Assembly (NCBI RefSeq): GCF_020782235.1
Contig: NZ_JAJGNO010000008.1
Coordinates: forward strand, 124,001-188,000
Source: Sphingobium naphthae
Lineage (GTDB): Bacteria > Pseudomonadota > Alphaproteobacteria > Sphingomonadales > Sphingomonadaceae
Length of the DNA stretch: 64,000 nucleotides
Direction: 5' to 3'
The position numbers were made by a program, and so were the translations under genes. Within the stretch, counting starts at the first letter, position 1; each line of letters starts with the position of its first letter. Below the pieces are notes generated by a model that was given only the letters and a program-made list of their open reading frames with translations, did no database searches and was not told where the DNA came from. This document shows positions 7,736 through 15,938 of the stretch, piece after piece.

Positions 7736-10537
7736 CTAGAAACTGCCGCGCAGGGTGATGCCATAGGTGCGCGGTTCGGCGAGATAGGCCGAGATCAGCT
7801 GGTTCGCCATCGGCGCGCCGCCAGCGAACTGGCCGGTGGTCGATGTCGCCGGGCTGCTCGACTGGAGCGGGCTGGAGAAGGCGACCTGGGTATAATCCTG
7901 GTTGAAGATATTCTGGCCCCAAAATTCGATCGCCCAGCGCTGGTCCCGGCCCCGGATGCCGACGCGGGCATTGACGATGGCATAGCCGTCCTGCCGCTTT
8001 TCGGGGAAGAGGTCCGAGCCCGTATTATAGTCGCTGGTCATGCGGCCATCGACATAGAAGAGCGCGGAGAGGCCGCTGGAGCCGATGTCGGGGGTCCAGG
8101 CGGCGCTGGCGGTGGTGACCAGTTGCGGGGCGTTGGAGTTGATCGACCCGGGCAGCAGGAACAGCGCGGGATCGAGCGGCACGCTGCCGTCGCCGCTGCC
8201 CACCAGCCGGTCGGCGAATTTGGCGCGCGCATAAGTGAGGCCGCCCGAAATGCGGACATTGCGCGCCGGCGTCGCCGACAATTCCAGCTCCACGCCCTGG
8301 CTGATGAGGCCGGGGCCGACATCGCCGCTGTCGCAAGTGCGCGTGGCGCTGAGCGCGCTGTCGCAGCCATTGATGTTCTGGACAACGAAGCTGGTGCCGT
8401 TGAAGGTGTTGAGCTGGAAATTCTTGAATTCCTGCCGGAAGGCGGCGATGTTCGCGCTCCATTTGGGCTGGGCATATTTGAGGCCGATTTCGAAGGCGTC
8501 GACCTTTTCCGCAGCGAAGCGCAGGCTGGTGACGTCGGCATTAGTGCGCGGCGCGAACACGGCGGGAATGGCGTTGAGGCCGGTCGATCCCAGCTGGAAG
8601 CGGTCGAGATTATAGCCGCCGGCCTTATAGCCCTTCGAATAGCTGCCATAGAGGAGCAGGTCGTCGGTCGGCTTCCACGACAGCACCGCCGTTCCGGAAA
8701 ATTCGCCGTCGCTGATGCGGTCGTTGAGATCGAGCGCATTGAGGCTGGTCGATCCATTGCCAAGACAGGCGAGCGTCAGGATGCCGCCGGCGAGCGCGGC
8801 GGCGCTGCCCAGTTGCGGGTTGGTGGCGATGCCGGGCAGCGCCGAGGACTGGAGCGCCGCGCAGGTCGCGTTATTATTGTTGAAATCGGCGGAGAAACGC
8901 TTGCTTTCATGAGTGTAGCGCAGGCCCAGCGTCAGATCGAGCCGGTCGGTCACATGGACGATATTATGGGTGAAGAGCGCCCAATTCTCGCTCTTCTGCC
9001 GGTAGCGGGAGGCGACGTCGCCCGTGCCTTCGGGGATTGCCGCGAGTGCGCGCAGGCCATCGCCCAGGCCCGTCGAGATCGCGCCCGCCTGCGCGGCCGC
9101 GATGGCGGGCGGCAGGCCGGCGTTGAGGAAGGCGGCGGTGAGGCCGGCGTTGAGATTGGCCTGGGTGCCCGCGATCAGCGGCTGGGTGGCGAGGCCCGCG
9201 CCGCACGCGGCGAGCTGCGGCGCGGTGAAATTGCTGGTCGCGCCGGCGCCCGCCATCAGGCGACAGGCGGCGAACCGGCCATAGTCCGCGCCGAAGCGGA
9301 TATTGTCCTGCAGCGTCAGTCGTTCATTGGCGTAATAGCCGCCCACCAGCCAGTCGAGCATGTCGCCGAAGGCCGAGCCCTGCAGCCGCAATTCCTGGGT
9401 GAAGGTCTTGAACTGGCGGAAGGTATTGGGATCGCGATAGAGAAGGTCGGCGCGGTTATAATCATAGTCGCCATAGTCGCTGGACTTATAGTCGCGATAG
9501 GCGGTGATGCTGGTGAGCTTGGCCGCCCCGAAATCATAGTTGATCTCGCCCGAAACGCCCCAATCCTCCAATTTGCTGACATAGTCGCGGCCCGGCGTGA
9601 TGCTGAGTTCGCGCGCATAGGGATCGGCGGGAATGACGCTGCCCTGGCCGGCGAGGATGGCGGCGATGCGGTTGAAGGGCGCTTCGACATAGCCGGTGCC
9701 GCCGCTGGGAAGCCGTTCGCGCGTTTCGATATAGGCCGCGCCGCAGCAGCTTTCGTCGCGATTGGTATAATCGCCGATCAGGCGGATGGAGAGCGCGTCG
9801 GTGGGTTCGATCAGCGCCTGGCCGCGCAGGAAATAGCGGTCGCGATCATTGGTGTCGCCGACCGTCTCGCCCGCGCCGTCGACCAGCTTGTAGAAGCCGT
9901 CGCGCTTGCTCCAGACGCCGTCCAGCGCCAGCGCGATGCTGTCGCTGACGGGGCCGGTGACGCGGCCCGACAGGCGCCAATCATAATTGCCGTAGGTGAT
10001 CTCACCCTTGGCGTGGAAGGTCTTTTCCGGCGCCTTGCTGATGATGTTGATGAGGCCGGCCGAAGCGTTGCGGCCGAACAAGGTGCCCTGCGGCCCGCGC
10101 AGCACCTCGACCCGTTCGATTTCGCCCAGTTCGTTGAGGCCAGCGCCCGTGCGCGAGCGATAGACGCCGTCGATGAACACCGCGACCGAGCTTTCCAGGC
10201 CCGGATTGTCGCCGACCGTGCCGATGCCGCGGATGCGGGCGGACGCATTGGCTTCGGAGCCGGTGGAGGATACGAGCAGCGAGGGGGCAAGCTGGTTGAG
10301 CGTGCGGATGTCGCTGGCGCCGCTATTCTGCATCGCCTGCGCGCCCACGGCGGACACGGCGATCGGGACGTCGGACAGCGGGCTGGCGCGGCGGGTGGCG
10401 GTGACGATGATGTCGGCGCCCGGATCATCGGCGGCCGCTTGCGGCAAGGCGGCGTCCTGCGCCAGCGCGGCGGGAGCCAGCATGCACAGCGCCAGCGCGC
10501 CGGTGGTGGTCAGCCAGAGACTCTTGTCTGTCAGCAT
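7736..10537 (-). CDS. TonB-dependent outer-membrane receptor
   Basis: 933 residues. A signal peptide ends in APAALAQD, followed by a TonB-box-like segment (DIIVTATRR), a plug domain with the VAVFIDGVYRSRT and VEVLRGPQGTLFGRNAS motifs typical of sphingomonad receptors, and a long 22-strand barrel ending in Phe (ITLRGSF). It should import a large or scarce substrate across the outer membrane using TonB energy; the ligand cannot be told from sequence. Two loops contain Ala/Gly-rich, Cys-bearing insertions around residues 440-560. Start ATG 10537 has an AGGAGAGGATG ribosome-binding region and a good upstream promoter. That region is perfectly complementary over 11 nt to the duplicated small RNA described at 36785 and 43531. 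The gene stands alone, with no regulator adjacent. Confidence 0.93.
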   Translation of the reverse strand: MLTDKSLWLTTTGALALCMLAPAALAQDAALPQAAADDPGADIIVTATRRASPLSDVPIAVSAVGAQAMQNSGASDIRTLNQLAPSLLVSSTGSEANASARIRGIGTVGDNPGLESSVAVFIDGVYRSRTGAGLNELGEIERVEVLRGPQGTLFGRNASAGLINIISKAPEKTFHAKGEITYGNYDWRLSGRVTGPVSDSIALALDGVWSKRDGFYKLVDGAGETVGDTNDRDRYFLRGQALIEPTDALSIRLIGDYTNRDESCCGAAYIETRERLPSGGTGYVEAPFNRIAAILAGQGSVIPADPYARELSITPGRDYVSKLEDWGVSGEINYDFGAAKLTSITAYRDYKSSDYGDYDYNRADLLYRDPNTFRQFKTFTQELRLQGSAFGDMLDWLVGGYYANERLTLQDNIRFGADYGRFAACRLMAGAGATSNFTAPQLAACGAGLATQPLIAGTQANLNAGLTAAFLNAGLPPAIAAAQAGAISTGLGDGLRALAAIPEGTGDVASRYRQKSENWALFTHNIVHVTDRLDLTLGLRYTHESKRFSADFNNNNATCAALQSSALPGIATNPQLGSAAALAGGILTLACLGNGSTSLNALDLNDRISDGEFSGTAVLSWKPTDDLLLYGSYSKGYKAGGYNLDRFQLGSTGLNAIPAVFAPRTNADVTSLRFAAEKVDAFEIGLKYAQPKWSANIAAFRQEFKNFQLNTFNGTSFVVQNINGCDSALSATRTCDSGDVGPGLISQGVELELSATPARNVRISGGLTYARAKFADRLVGSGDGSVPLDPALFLLPGSINSNAPQLVTTASAAWTPDIGSSGLSALFYVDGRMTSDYNTGSDLFPEKRQDGYAIVNARVGIRGRDQRWAIEFWGQNIFNQDYTQVAFSSPLQSSSPATSTTGQFAGGAPMANQLISAYLAEPRTYGITLRGSF

Positions 10538-10591
10538 CTTTTCATCCTCTCCTGGCCCGCGCGGCTTTTTGCCGCTTCGGGTCTGAGTGCG

Positions 10592-10620
10592 ATTATGCTG
10601 CCACAGCAGGGCCTTGGCAA
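10592..10620 (-). promoter_or_regulatory. Sigma-70-type promoter of the TonB receptor gene
   Basis: On the minus strand TTGCCA (10620-10615), a 17-nt spacer and CATAAT (10597-10592) form a good housekeeping promoter. The predicted leader is about 45-50 nt. It contains a GCGGC/GCCGC hairpin with an A5 loop (10561-10575) just ahead of the ribosome-binding site. Confidence 0.6.
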
Positions 10621-10724
10621 GAGAGGCCCGCATTTCCGGGGCTTTTACGCAGGTGCGAGACGCATCCACACTGGCGCTGTTGCCCGAAGGCCACGTTTCG
10701 GCATTGGCTTTCCGTAACGTCGCG

Positions 10725-11384
10725 TCAGGCGAGCGGAAAGCGCAGCAGCCGGTCCGCGACCGGGACGAGCGCGGCCGCACCCGGCCCGACAGCGCGACGA
10801 ATCTCTCCATGACCCGCATCCAGTCCCCCCGTCAGCGCGCCCAGCGCGGGCAGGATCAGCTTGGTCGCCGATCCCACGAAACAGCGCCGCGACACGTGCC
10901 GGCCGCGCAGCGACAGGCGCAGCTTGGGATGGAAATGGCCGGACATTTCGGGCCGGGGATCATCGGGCTGCGCTTCGTGCCGCAGCCATATGCCCCCGAC
11001 ATTCGCCTCCGCCACCCGCCGTCCCCCCGGCATGGTCGCGACCCCGACATCATGATTACCCGTTATCCAGGTCCAGTCCAGCCTTTCCGTAAGGGCGGAC
11101 AATCTGTCCCGCGCCTGGGGATCGAGCCGGGCGGCACCGTCGCTGTCATGGAAGCTGTCGCCGAGCGAGAAGAGCGCCTGCGCCCCGGTGCGATCGACCA
11201 GCGCCTCGATCACGTCCAGCGTCGCGCGGCTGTCATGCGGCGGCAGGAACTGGCCGAAGCGGGCATACCAGCTCGCCTTTTCGAAATGCAGGTCGGCCAC
11301 CAGCAGCGCGCGGCGGGCGGGCCAATAGAGCGCGGCTTCGGGCAAGGCCAGAAACGCCTCTCCTGCGAACGAAAGGGGAACCAT
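10725..11384 (-). CDS. pdeM: Ligase-associated DNA damage response endonuclease PdeM
   Basis: 219 residues of the calcineurin-like metallophosphoesterase fold. The metal-binding motifs appear in order: DLHFEKASWYA, GDSFHD, GNHD and GHFHPK. This subfamily is normally encoded next to an ATP-dependent DNA ligase, an Lhr-type helicase and a beta-lactamase-like exonuclease, where it is a presumed repair nuclease. None of these partners is in this window, so either they lie elsewhere or the protein works without them here. The start ATG at 11384 directly follows a GAAAGGGGAACC ribosome-binding region. It runs divergently from trhO, with 65 bp between the two starts. Confidence 0.85.
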   Translation of the reverse strand: MVPLSFAGEAFLALPEAALYWPARRALLVADLHFEKASWYARFGQFLPPHDSRATLDVIEALVDRTGAQALFSLGDSFHDSDGAARLDPQARDRLSALTERLDWTWITGNHDVGVATMPGGRRVAEANVGGIWLRHEAQPDDPRPEMSGHFHPKLRLSLRGRHVSRRCFVGSATKLILPALGALTGGLDAGHGEIRRAVGPGAAALVPVADRLLRFPLA

Positions 11385-11449
11385 GGATCGCCTATGCGCC
11401 TGTCCGTCGCGGCTTTCAAGTGGCTGCGCGTGCGCCTATAGGCGCTGCC

Positions 11450-12313
11450 ATGTCCGCCGCTCCGCCCGCCGTCCCATCCGATCATGCCGCGCCCTACGTC
11501 ATCGCCGCCCTGTATCGCTTCGCCCGCTTCGCGGATCCCGAAGCGATCGCCGCGGAGCTGCGGACGCTGTGCGGGGACGTCGGCAGCTGCGGCACGCTGA
11601 TCGTCGCGGGTGAAGGCATCAACGGCACGGTGGCGGGCAGCGATGCCGCCATCGCCGCGCTGGTCGCCCATATCCGCACCCTGCCCGGGTGCGCGGATCT
11701 GGACGTCAAATATGCGCGCGCCGAAACGGCCCCCTTCGCCCGGATGAAAGTCAAGGTGAAGGCGGAGATCGTGACGCTGGGCGCGGGCGACCTGGACCCG
11801 GCCACCCAGGCGGGCGATTATCTGGACCCGGCGCAATGGAATGCGCTGATCGCTGATCCCGACACGATCCTGATCGACACGCGCAACGCCTATGAAGTCG
11901 CGTGCGGCACGTTCGACAATGCGATCGATCCCGCGACCCGGTCCTTCCGCGACTTTCCCGCCTGGTTCGACGCGTTCGCCGCCGACCTGAAGGCGCAGGG
12001 CCGCGCGCCGAAGATCGCGATGTTCTGCACCGGCGGGATACGCTGCGAGAAATCGACCGCGCTGGTGAAGGCGCGCGGCTTTGACGAGGTCTATCATCTC
12101 AAGAGCGGCATATTGCGCTATCTGGAGGAGATGCCCGAGGCGCAGAGCCGCTGGCAGGGCGAATGCTATGTCTTCGACGAACGCGTGACGGTGGGCCATG
12201 GGCTGAAGCCCGGCGACCATGTCACCTGCCGCGCCTGCGGCCTGCCCTATCCGCGCGGGAGCGTGCATGACTGCGCAGGGGACGAGTCCGGCGCCTGGCC
12301 GCATCGGGGCTAG
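11450..12313 (+). CDS. trhO: tRNA uridine(34) hydroxylase TrhO (rhodanese-domain protein)
   Basis: 287 residues. TrhO makes 5-hydroxyuridine at position 34 of several tRNAs using oxygen, without a prephenate-derived cofactor. The N-terminal half is the UPF0176/YceA domain with GEGINGTVAGSD; the rhodanese domain covers residues about 125-220 with active Cys about 193 in MFCTGGIRCEKSTA. A short Cys-rich tail (TCRACGLPYPRGSVHDC) is typical of longer family members and may bind zinc. ATG 11450 is preferred over an in-frame GTG at 11420, because alignment starts shortly after it. It is monocistronic; the next gene converges on it 40 bp away. Confidence 0.92.
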   Translation: MSAAPPAVPSDHAAPYVIAALYRFARFADPEAIAAELRTLCGDVGSCGTLIVAGEGINGTVAGSDAAIAALVAHIRTLPGCADLDVKYARAETAPFARMKVKVKAEIVTLGAGDLDPATQAGDYLDPAQWNALIADPDTILIDTRNAYEVACGTFDNAIDPATRSFRDFPAWFDAFAADLKAQGRAPKIAMFCTGGIRCEKSTALVKARGFDEVYHLKSGILRYLEEMPEAQSRWQGECYVFDERVTVGHGLKPGDHVTCRACGLPYPRGSVHDCAGDESGAWPHRG

Positions 12314-12353
12314 GGCCAGAGGCTTACCCTTCGTTCACATCGCCCGAGTCGCT

Positions 12354-12617
12354 TCAGACCGGCTCCTCGACAAGTTCGGCGATTTCGAAGGCGTAGCTCG
12401 TCCAGCCGCGCATGCGCGCGCCGTCGGCAGCGGGACCCTTGAGCTTGCGGGCTTCGGCGAGCGAGCGGGTGTGGCCCCAGAAGACTTCGGTTCGGCCATT
12501 TTCCAGCTGCGCGACGATCCGCCAATAATGGGTGAGCGGGTCGGCGGTGGGGCCGATGCGCTTCACATAGCCGTCGGCCATGGTGGCGACGAGATAGCGC
12601 TTCCGGAGCCGGGCCAT
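12354..12617 (-). CDS. Small conserved-looking hypothetical protein
   Basis: 87 residues, unrecognised. It starts at ATG 12617, one base after the stop of the YgjP-like metallopeptidase gene, so it is the last gene of the sco1-ycgN-metallopeptidase run. The sequence is soluble, with an aromatic centre (LTHYWRIVAQLENGRTEVFWGH) and an acidic C-terminus (AFEIAELVEEPV). There is no signal peptide, membrane segment or Cys. Codon use and GC-rich third positions match its neighbours, which supports a real gene. The longer in-frame extension upstream overlaps the metallopeptidase gene and is rejected. Function unknown. Confidence 0.65.
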   Translation of the reverse strand: MARLRKRYLVATMADGYVKRIGPTADPLTHYWRIVAQLENGRTEVFWGHTRSLAEARKLKGPAADGARMRGWTSYAFEIAELVEEPV

Positions 12618-12618
12618 G

Positions 12619-13359
12619 TCAGGCGCGGTAGCGGTGCAGGCCCGCGCCATGGGCGCGCAGCCAGGCGCGGGCCGGCCGGGGATCGGCGCCATGGATGCGG
12701 GCGTGGGCGGCGTGGAAGGCGGGGCTGTGATCCATGTGCAGCAGATGCGCCAGTTCATGCGCGACGGTCGCGCGGCGGACGTCCGGCGGGGCGAGGATCA
12801 GCCGCCAGCTGTAGCGGATCGCTCCGGAAGAAGCGCAACTGCCCCAGCGGCTGCGCGGGTCGCCGACGCCGACCGAGGCGACGACAAGCCCATGGTCGCG
12901 CGCCAGCGCCAGGCTTTCGCTTTCCAGCACCGCGCGCGCCCGCGCCACCAGCCAGCGTTGCACCCGCGCGCCGACCGATTCCGCCGCGCCGCCCAGCAGC
13001 AGCCGGTCGCCCTCCAGCCGGATCGTGCGAGTCGCGCCTTCGACCCAGTGGATGGTGACGTCGCGTCCTTCCAGCGGGAAGACCGCGCCGTCGGCCAGAC
13101 GCGTGGCGGGCGGCTGTTGCGCCATCTGCGCGCGCACCCAATCCTCATGGCCCTGCGCCCAGGCGAGCGCCTTCTTGAGGGTGGCCCGCGCCGGCAGCGA
13201 CAGGCGCAGTTCGCCCCGCGCGGCGTCGAGGCTCAGCCGATAGGCGCGCGCCCGCGCGGAGCGGCGGACCCGCACCGGCACGGCGACGCCATCGACCAGG
13301 AGCGCGGCGTCGCCGTCAAAGTTCGCGGTCGACAAGATGATGTTCCCAATCGCCCGCAT
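12619..13359 (-). CDS. YgjP-like M48-family zinc metallopeptidase (DUF45)
   Basis: 246 residues. The C-terminal half carries the zinc-binding HELAHLLHMDHSPAFH motif, with His about 201, Glu 202 and His 205 and a further His in the HSP segment, preceded by the family motif RWGSCASSGAIRYSWRLILAP. This matches the YgjP/SprT-like DUF45 group, cytoplasmic proteins of poorly known role. The proposed start ATG 13359 overlaps the upstream ycgN gene by 44 bp; a later start near residue 20 would remove most of that overlap without touching the domain. Lies in the minus-strand run sco1, ycgN, this gene, small hypothetical. Confidence 0.85.
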   Translation of the reverse strand: MRAIGNIILSTANFDGDAALLVDGVAVPVRVRRSARARAYRLSLDAARGELRLSLPARATLKKALAWAQGHEDWVRAQMAQQPPATRLADGAVFPLEGRDVTIHWVEGATRTIRLEGDRLLLGGAAESVGARVQRWLVARARAVLESESLALARDHGLVVASVGVGDPRSRWGSCASSGAIRYSWRLILAPPDVRRATVAHELAHLLHMDHSPAFHAAHARIHGADPRPARAWLRAHGAGLHRYRA

Positions 13360-13753
13360 CGGCCTCCGCCACGGTCCAGCCGCGCACGGATTCGCCTGCG
13401 CGATGCACCGCCTCCCGATCGCCGCAGACGAGATAATGCCAGTCGGGCAGCGGCAGTCCGTCGCCGCGCAGCCGATAGGCGCAGGTGCGCGGCAGCCAGG
13501 CGAGGTTGCGGACCTTGGCGGGGGTCAGCCGCACGCAGTCGGGCACGAAGCGGCGGCGATCCTTGTAATTGCTGCACTGGCCGCTCTGGCGGTCGAGCAG
13601 GCGGCAGGCGACATTGGTGGGATAGATGCGGCCGGTATCCTCATCCTCCGCCTTGTGCAGGCAGCATTTGCCGCAGCCGTCGCACAGCGCCTCCCATTGG
13701 GCGCGGTCGAGCTGATCGAGCGGTAGTTCCCAGAAGTGCGTCACTTGACCCAT
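13316..13753 (-). CDS. YcgN family cysteine-cluster protein (UPF0260)
   Basis: 145 residues with Cys-rich motifs: CDGCGKCCLHKAED near residue 24, later CRLLDRQSGQCSNY, CVRLTPAKV, TCAYRL and LVCGD. That is the UPF0260/YkgJ-type zinc- or iron-sulfur-binding cluster family, whose function is not known. Length agrees with the family. It overlaps the upstream sco1 gene by 13 bp and the downstream metallopeptidase by 44 bp, so co-transcription is very likely. Confidence 0.87.
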   Translation of the reverse strand: MGQVTHFWELPLDQLDRAQWEALCDGCGKCCLHKAEDEDTGRIYPTNVACRLLDRQSGQCSNYKDRRRFVPDCVRLTPAKVRNLAWLPRTCAYRLRGDGLPLPDWHYLVCGDREAVHRAGESVRGWTVAEADAGDWEHHLVDREL

Positions 13754-14409
13754 TTTTCAAGAAAGGCGCGGACCTTGTCCGGCGCGCCTTCGTCCACGTC
13801 CGGGGTGCCCGGATCATCCACCGGGACCAGCGCGATCGGCTGGCCGTCCGGCCCGAAGAGATAGGGCGTGCGGCTGTGGCTGACCAGATAGTCGCTTGCG
13901 CCCGCGCTTTCTTCCTTATTGTAGATGACGGCGAAGTCCTTGGCCACCTTCGCAATCTGATCGGGCGAGCCGGTGAGGCCGATGAGCCGGGGGTGGAAAG
14001 CGGCGACATAGGTTTTGAGCACGGCCGGCGTGTCGCGACCGGGATCGACGCTGATCAGCATCGGCTGCACTTTGGCCGCCAGCGCCGGACGGGCCTGTTC
14101 GAACTGCGCGAAGCCCTGCATGATGCGCTGGAGGTCGACCGGGCAGATGTCCGGGCAATAGGTGTAGCCGAAATAGACCAGGCGATACTGGCCCTTGAAA
14201 TCATCCCAGCTGGTGGCGGCGCCATCCTGGTTGGTGAGGGTGAAGGGGGCGCCGATGCGCGCGCCGGCCAGATCGCCCTGCGTCGCGTCCTGGCTTGATG
14301 CCTTGCCGCCGCCGCCCATATTGCAGCTGGCCAGCAGGGCGAGCATGGGCAGCATGAGAAGGGGCCGGGCGAAGGTGCGGATGGCTTTGTTCATGGCATG
14401 GCCAGCCAT
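13741..14409 (-). CDS. SCO1/SenC family copper chaperone lipoprotein
   Basis: 222 residues. A lipoprotein signal ends in LALLASC, so it is anchored on the periplasmic side. A thioredoxin-like domain follows with the copper ligands Cys 85 and Cys 89 in GYTYCPDICP and the distal His 178 in LVSHSRTPY. These proteins deliver copper to the CuA site of cytochrome c oxidase or guard it against oxidation. Two starts are possible: ATG 14409 or ATG 14394 (MNKAIRTFARPL); the second gives a cleaner signal peptide, but neither has a strong ribosome-binding site. First gene of the four-gene minus-strand run down to 12354 and divergent from the ankyrin gene. Confidence 0.9.
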   Translation of the reverse strand: MAGHAMNKAIRTFARPLLMLPMLALLASCNMGGGGKASSQDATQGDLAGARIGAPFTLTNQDGAATSWDDFKGQYRLVYFGYTYCPDICPVDLQRIMQGFAQFEQARPALAAKVQPMLISVDPGRDTPAVLKTYVAAFHPRLIGLTGSPDQIAKVAKDFAVIYNKEESAGASDYLVSHSRTPYLFGPDGQPIALVPVDDPGTPDVDEGAPDKVRAFLEKWVK

Positions 14410-14450
14410 GCCCTGCTAGGAACGGATTTGCAAATAGCACGGGGCGCAGC

Positions 14451-15065
14451 ATGACCAAGACCTTCCTTTCCGCTTTCATGGCGCCGGCGGCGCTGGCGCT
14501 GGTCGCGCCGGGCGTGGCGCACGCCCAGTTTTCGGACAATTACAACTTCCTGAAGGCCGTGAAGGACAGGGACGGGCAGAAGGTGACGGACTTCATCCAG
14601 AAGCCGGGCTCCACCGTCGTCAACAGCCGCGATGTGACCACCGGCGAAAATGCGCTGCACATCGTTGTCGCGCGGCGCGACAATAGCTGGCTGACCTTCC
14701 TGCTGTCCAAGGGCGCCAATCCCAACCTGACCGACAATGACGGCAACACGCCCCTGATGGACGCGGTGCAGAACCGGTTCGAGGAAGGGGTGCGCACGCT
14801 GCTGGCCTACAAGGCGCAGGTCGACAAGGCGAACGACAATGGCGAGACGCCGCTGATCCGCGCGGTGCAGCTGCGTGACGTGGGGCTGGTGCGGTTGCTG
14901 GTGGCGCAGGGGGCGAGCGCGGACAAGCGCGACAGCCTGGCCGGCATGTCGGCGCGCGACTATGCGCAGCGGGACAATCGCACCCCGGGCCTGGCCGACG
15001 CGCTGGACGCGGCCAAGAGCAGCACGACCAAGCCGTCCGGGCCGGTGCAGGGTCCGGTCTTCTGA
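14451..15065 (+). CDS. Secreted ankyrin-repeat protein
   Basis: 204 residues. A Sec signal peptide ends in APGVAHA. Three to four ankyrin repeats follow, at residues about 60-165, visible in the recurring TGENALHIVV, DGNTPLMDAV and NGETPLIRAV segments spaced about 33 residues apart. The C-terminal 40 residues look disordered. Ankyrin repeats bind proteins, so this is probably a periplasmic adaptor; the partner is unknown. It is divergent from sco1 and 73 bp ahead of the VUT transporter gene. Confidence 0.85.
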   Translation: MTKTFLSAFMAPAALALVAPGVAHAQFSDNYNFLKAVKDRDGQKVTDFIQKPGSTVVNSRDVTTGENALHIVVARRDNSWLTFLLSKGANPNLTDNDGNTPLMDAVQNRFEEGVRTLLAYKAQVDKANDNGETPLIRAVQLRDVGLVRLLVAQGASADKRDSLAGMSARDYAQRDNRTPGLADALDAAKSSTTKPSGPVQGPVF

Positions 15066-15138
15066 TCGGCGCCCTGGCACAGGGGTCGATGCGCCCCGCT
15101 CTCTTTCCCCGCCGCGCGATTGGCGATATGGGCGGCCG

Positions 15139-15810
15139 ATGACGACTTCGCCCGCGCCCATCAGCCGATCGCTCTTCTTCTTCTCCATCTTCTATGGCGG
15201 GATGGTCTGCATCGCCGGCGTGCTGGGGAACAAGCAGGTGGCGCTGGGGCCGCTGGCGGCAATCGGGCCGATGGTGGGCCTTGGCCCGCTGGCGGTGGAG
15301 GCGGGCATCTTCGCCTTCCTGCTGCTGGTGACGATTTCCAGCGCGGTGGCGGAACTGCATGGCCGCGCGGTCGCCAACCGGCTGGTGCAGATCGGCTTCC
15401 TGCCGCTGATCGCGTCCATCCTGCTGTCGATCCTGGTGCTGGCGGCTCCGGCGGCGGGCGACATGGACCCGGACCGCGCCGCCGCCTTCGCGCTGATGAT
15501 GGGCGGCACGCCGCGCATCTGGCTGGGCGGGATCATCGCCTATGGCATTTCCCAGACGCTGAACGTCACCTTGTTTGCCGCGCTGAAAGGACGCGAGGGC
15601 AGCCGGCTGCTGTGGCTGCGCGCCGCGACGGCGAGCATCCTGTCGCAGATCGTCGACACATTGCTGTTCGTGACCATCGCTTTCTACGGCATCTTTCCGA
15701 TCGGCGAGCTGCTGCTGGGACAGATGCTGGCCAAGGTGCTGCTGTCGGCGATCCTGGTGCCGCCGGTCATCTATCTGCTGGTCGGCCTGGGACGGCGGCT
15801 GGACCGGTAG
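15139..15810 (+). CDS. Queuosine-precursor transporter (VUT/YhhQ family)
   Basis: 223 residues with about six membrane segments. Family features are the early FYGGMVCIAGVLGNKQVALGP segment, a VEAGIFAFLLLVTISSAVAEL helix, and the late QIVDTLLFVTIAFYGIF stretch seen in YhhQ-type carriers of preQ0/preQ1. The protein should sit in the inner membrane and salvage queuosine precursors for tRNA modification. The start ATG at 15139 is preferred because translation upstream of it is arginine-rich and belongs to the other reading frame of the ankyrin gene's end. Confidence 0.85.
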   Translation: MTTSPAPISRSLFFFSIFYGGMVCIAGVLGNKQVALGPLAAIGPMVGLGPLAVEAGIFAFLLLVTISSAVAELHGRAVANRLVQIGFLPLIASILLSILVLAAPAAGDMDPDRAAAFALMMGGTPRIWLGGIIAYGISQTLNVTLFAALKGREGSRLLWLRAATASILSQIVDTLLFVTIAFYGIFPIGELLLGQMLAKVLLSAILVPPVIYLLVGLGRRLDR

Positions 15811-15861
15811 ACGGCCGGGCGATCCGGACAACGAATGCGACACAGGCGTTCGCCAGCATAT

Positions 15862-15887
15862 CGTTAGTTAGCTAACGAATTAATTCG
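15862..15887. promoter_or_regulatory. Two adjoining AT-rich palindromes upstream of argB
   Basis: CGTTAGTTAGCTAACG (15862-15877; CGTTAG/CTAACG arms, with GTTAGCTAAC perfectly palindromic) abuts the perfect palindrome CGAATTAATTCG (15876-15887). Such AT-rich symmetry stands out in this GC-rich DNA and lies about 50-75 bp before the argB start. It looks like a dimeric-repressor operator or promoter core. No regulator gene is adjacent. Confidence 0.4.
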
Positions 15888-15938
15888 ACACAGCCGGGAA
15901 ACTTGCGGCGGCAGGCATATGGCCTTATGCGCGCGCGC

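Noticed and set aside
7679-10717. 1012-codon open frame antisense to the TonB receptor
   Set aside because: Low-complexity translation with no motif, no ribosome site at its start; the receptor on the other strand is complete from signal peptide to terminal Phe.
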